A DNA stretch of 64,000 nt. It comes from Janthinobacterium sp. PAMC25594. Its GTDB lineage: Bacteria > Pseudomonadota > Gammaproteobacteria > Burkholderiales > Burkholderiaceae_D. The stretch spans positions 930,001 through 994,000 of the forward strand of contig NZ_CP080377.1 of assembly GCF_019443505.1 (NCBI RefSeq), written 5' to 3'. How positions within the stretch are numbered: position 1 is the stretch's first letter; every line of letters begins with the position of its first letter. The notes below the pieces were generated by a model. That model was not told the DNA's origin. It saw only the letters and a list, made by a program, of their open reading frames with translations, and ran no database searches. Positions 63,845 through 64,000 of the stretch are shown in pieces. Made by a program: the position numbers and the translations under genes.

Positions 63845-64000
63845 CTGGGCCTCTCACAGTCTTGAAATGCCGTCATCTTACTCTCGTACGCGGTGCCCCA
63901 TCGCTGCACCGGCCCGGCCGGATGCCAGCAAAGTTCCGAACAGCTGATCGCCAAGGGCGGCACCCTGGCCGTCGACGTGTGAGCAGCGCCAGGGTCGGCG

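Noticed and set aside
63845..64000. Possible plus-strand gene tail near 63884-63982 (ends AKGGTLAVDV-like, then a stop)
   Set aside because: About 30 codons without a start, ribosome site or recognisable family. It could be the end of a decayed gene but cannot be supported.

Overview
The window is GC-rich DNA from a Gram-negative betaproteobacterium. Protein styles (FecI/FecR cassettes, DUF3739-type and YDG-repeat exoproteins, many LysR pairs, an RND pump with a divergent two-component system) point to Oxalobacteraceae, most likely a Janthinobacterium-like organism. That assignment is inference from protein character, not from a marker gene. No rRNA, tRNA, CRISPR array or insertion sequence was seen.

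Region 1 (1-14704, minus strand) is a surface-signalling cassette: an STN-domain protein, an ECF sigma factor and a FecR-type anti-sigma regulator, overlapping by 4 bp each, followed by a giant haemagglutinin-family exoprotein of at least 4074 residues that runs off the left edge. Region 2 (14890-16703, plus strand) is a coupled pair, an M14-like zinc carboxypeptidase and an alpha/beta hydrolase. Region 3 (16728-29221, minus strand) is the most striking part: a secreted phage-tail-collar-like protein, a Sel1-repeat protein, a 2927-residue two-partner-secretion exoprotein built from about 25 YDG/MBG modules, and its TpsB transporter, in that order. The exoprotein gene holds two levels of tandem DNA repeats (792 bp and 261 bp). 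An AT-rich upstream region carries inverted repeats.

Region 4 (29763-43375) is metabolic and regulatory: a LysR/nitronate monooxygenase divergent pair with two matching operator-like boxes, a short AT-richer stretch with a broken acetyltransferase, a DUF1579-like protein, an unknown protein, a LysR/DHA2-transporter divergent pair, a glutathione S-transferase, a DUF4337-like membrane protein, a ParB-like protein, a SulP anion transporter, a small lipoprotein, an acyl-CoA-dehydrogenase-like flavoprotein and an HDOD protein.

Region 5 (43450-51225) holds two coupled secreted proteins (one DUF2145), a UGT-like glycosyltransferase, a NAD(P)-binding protein, an orphan ArsB arsenite pump and a secreted heparinase II/III-type polysaccharide lyase. 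Region 6 (51392-59071) is a full RND efflux operon (adaptor, pump, outer-membrane channel) divergent from an OmpR/histidine-kinase pair, the likely regulator. Region 7 (59068-63844) has a LysR/aldo-keto reductase divergent pair, a nitroreductase and a second two-component system of QseBC/PmrAB type. The last 150 bases hold no gene I can support.
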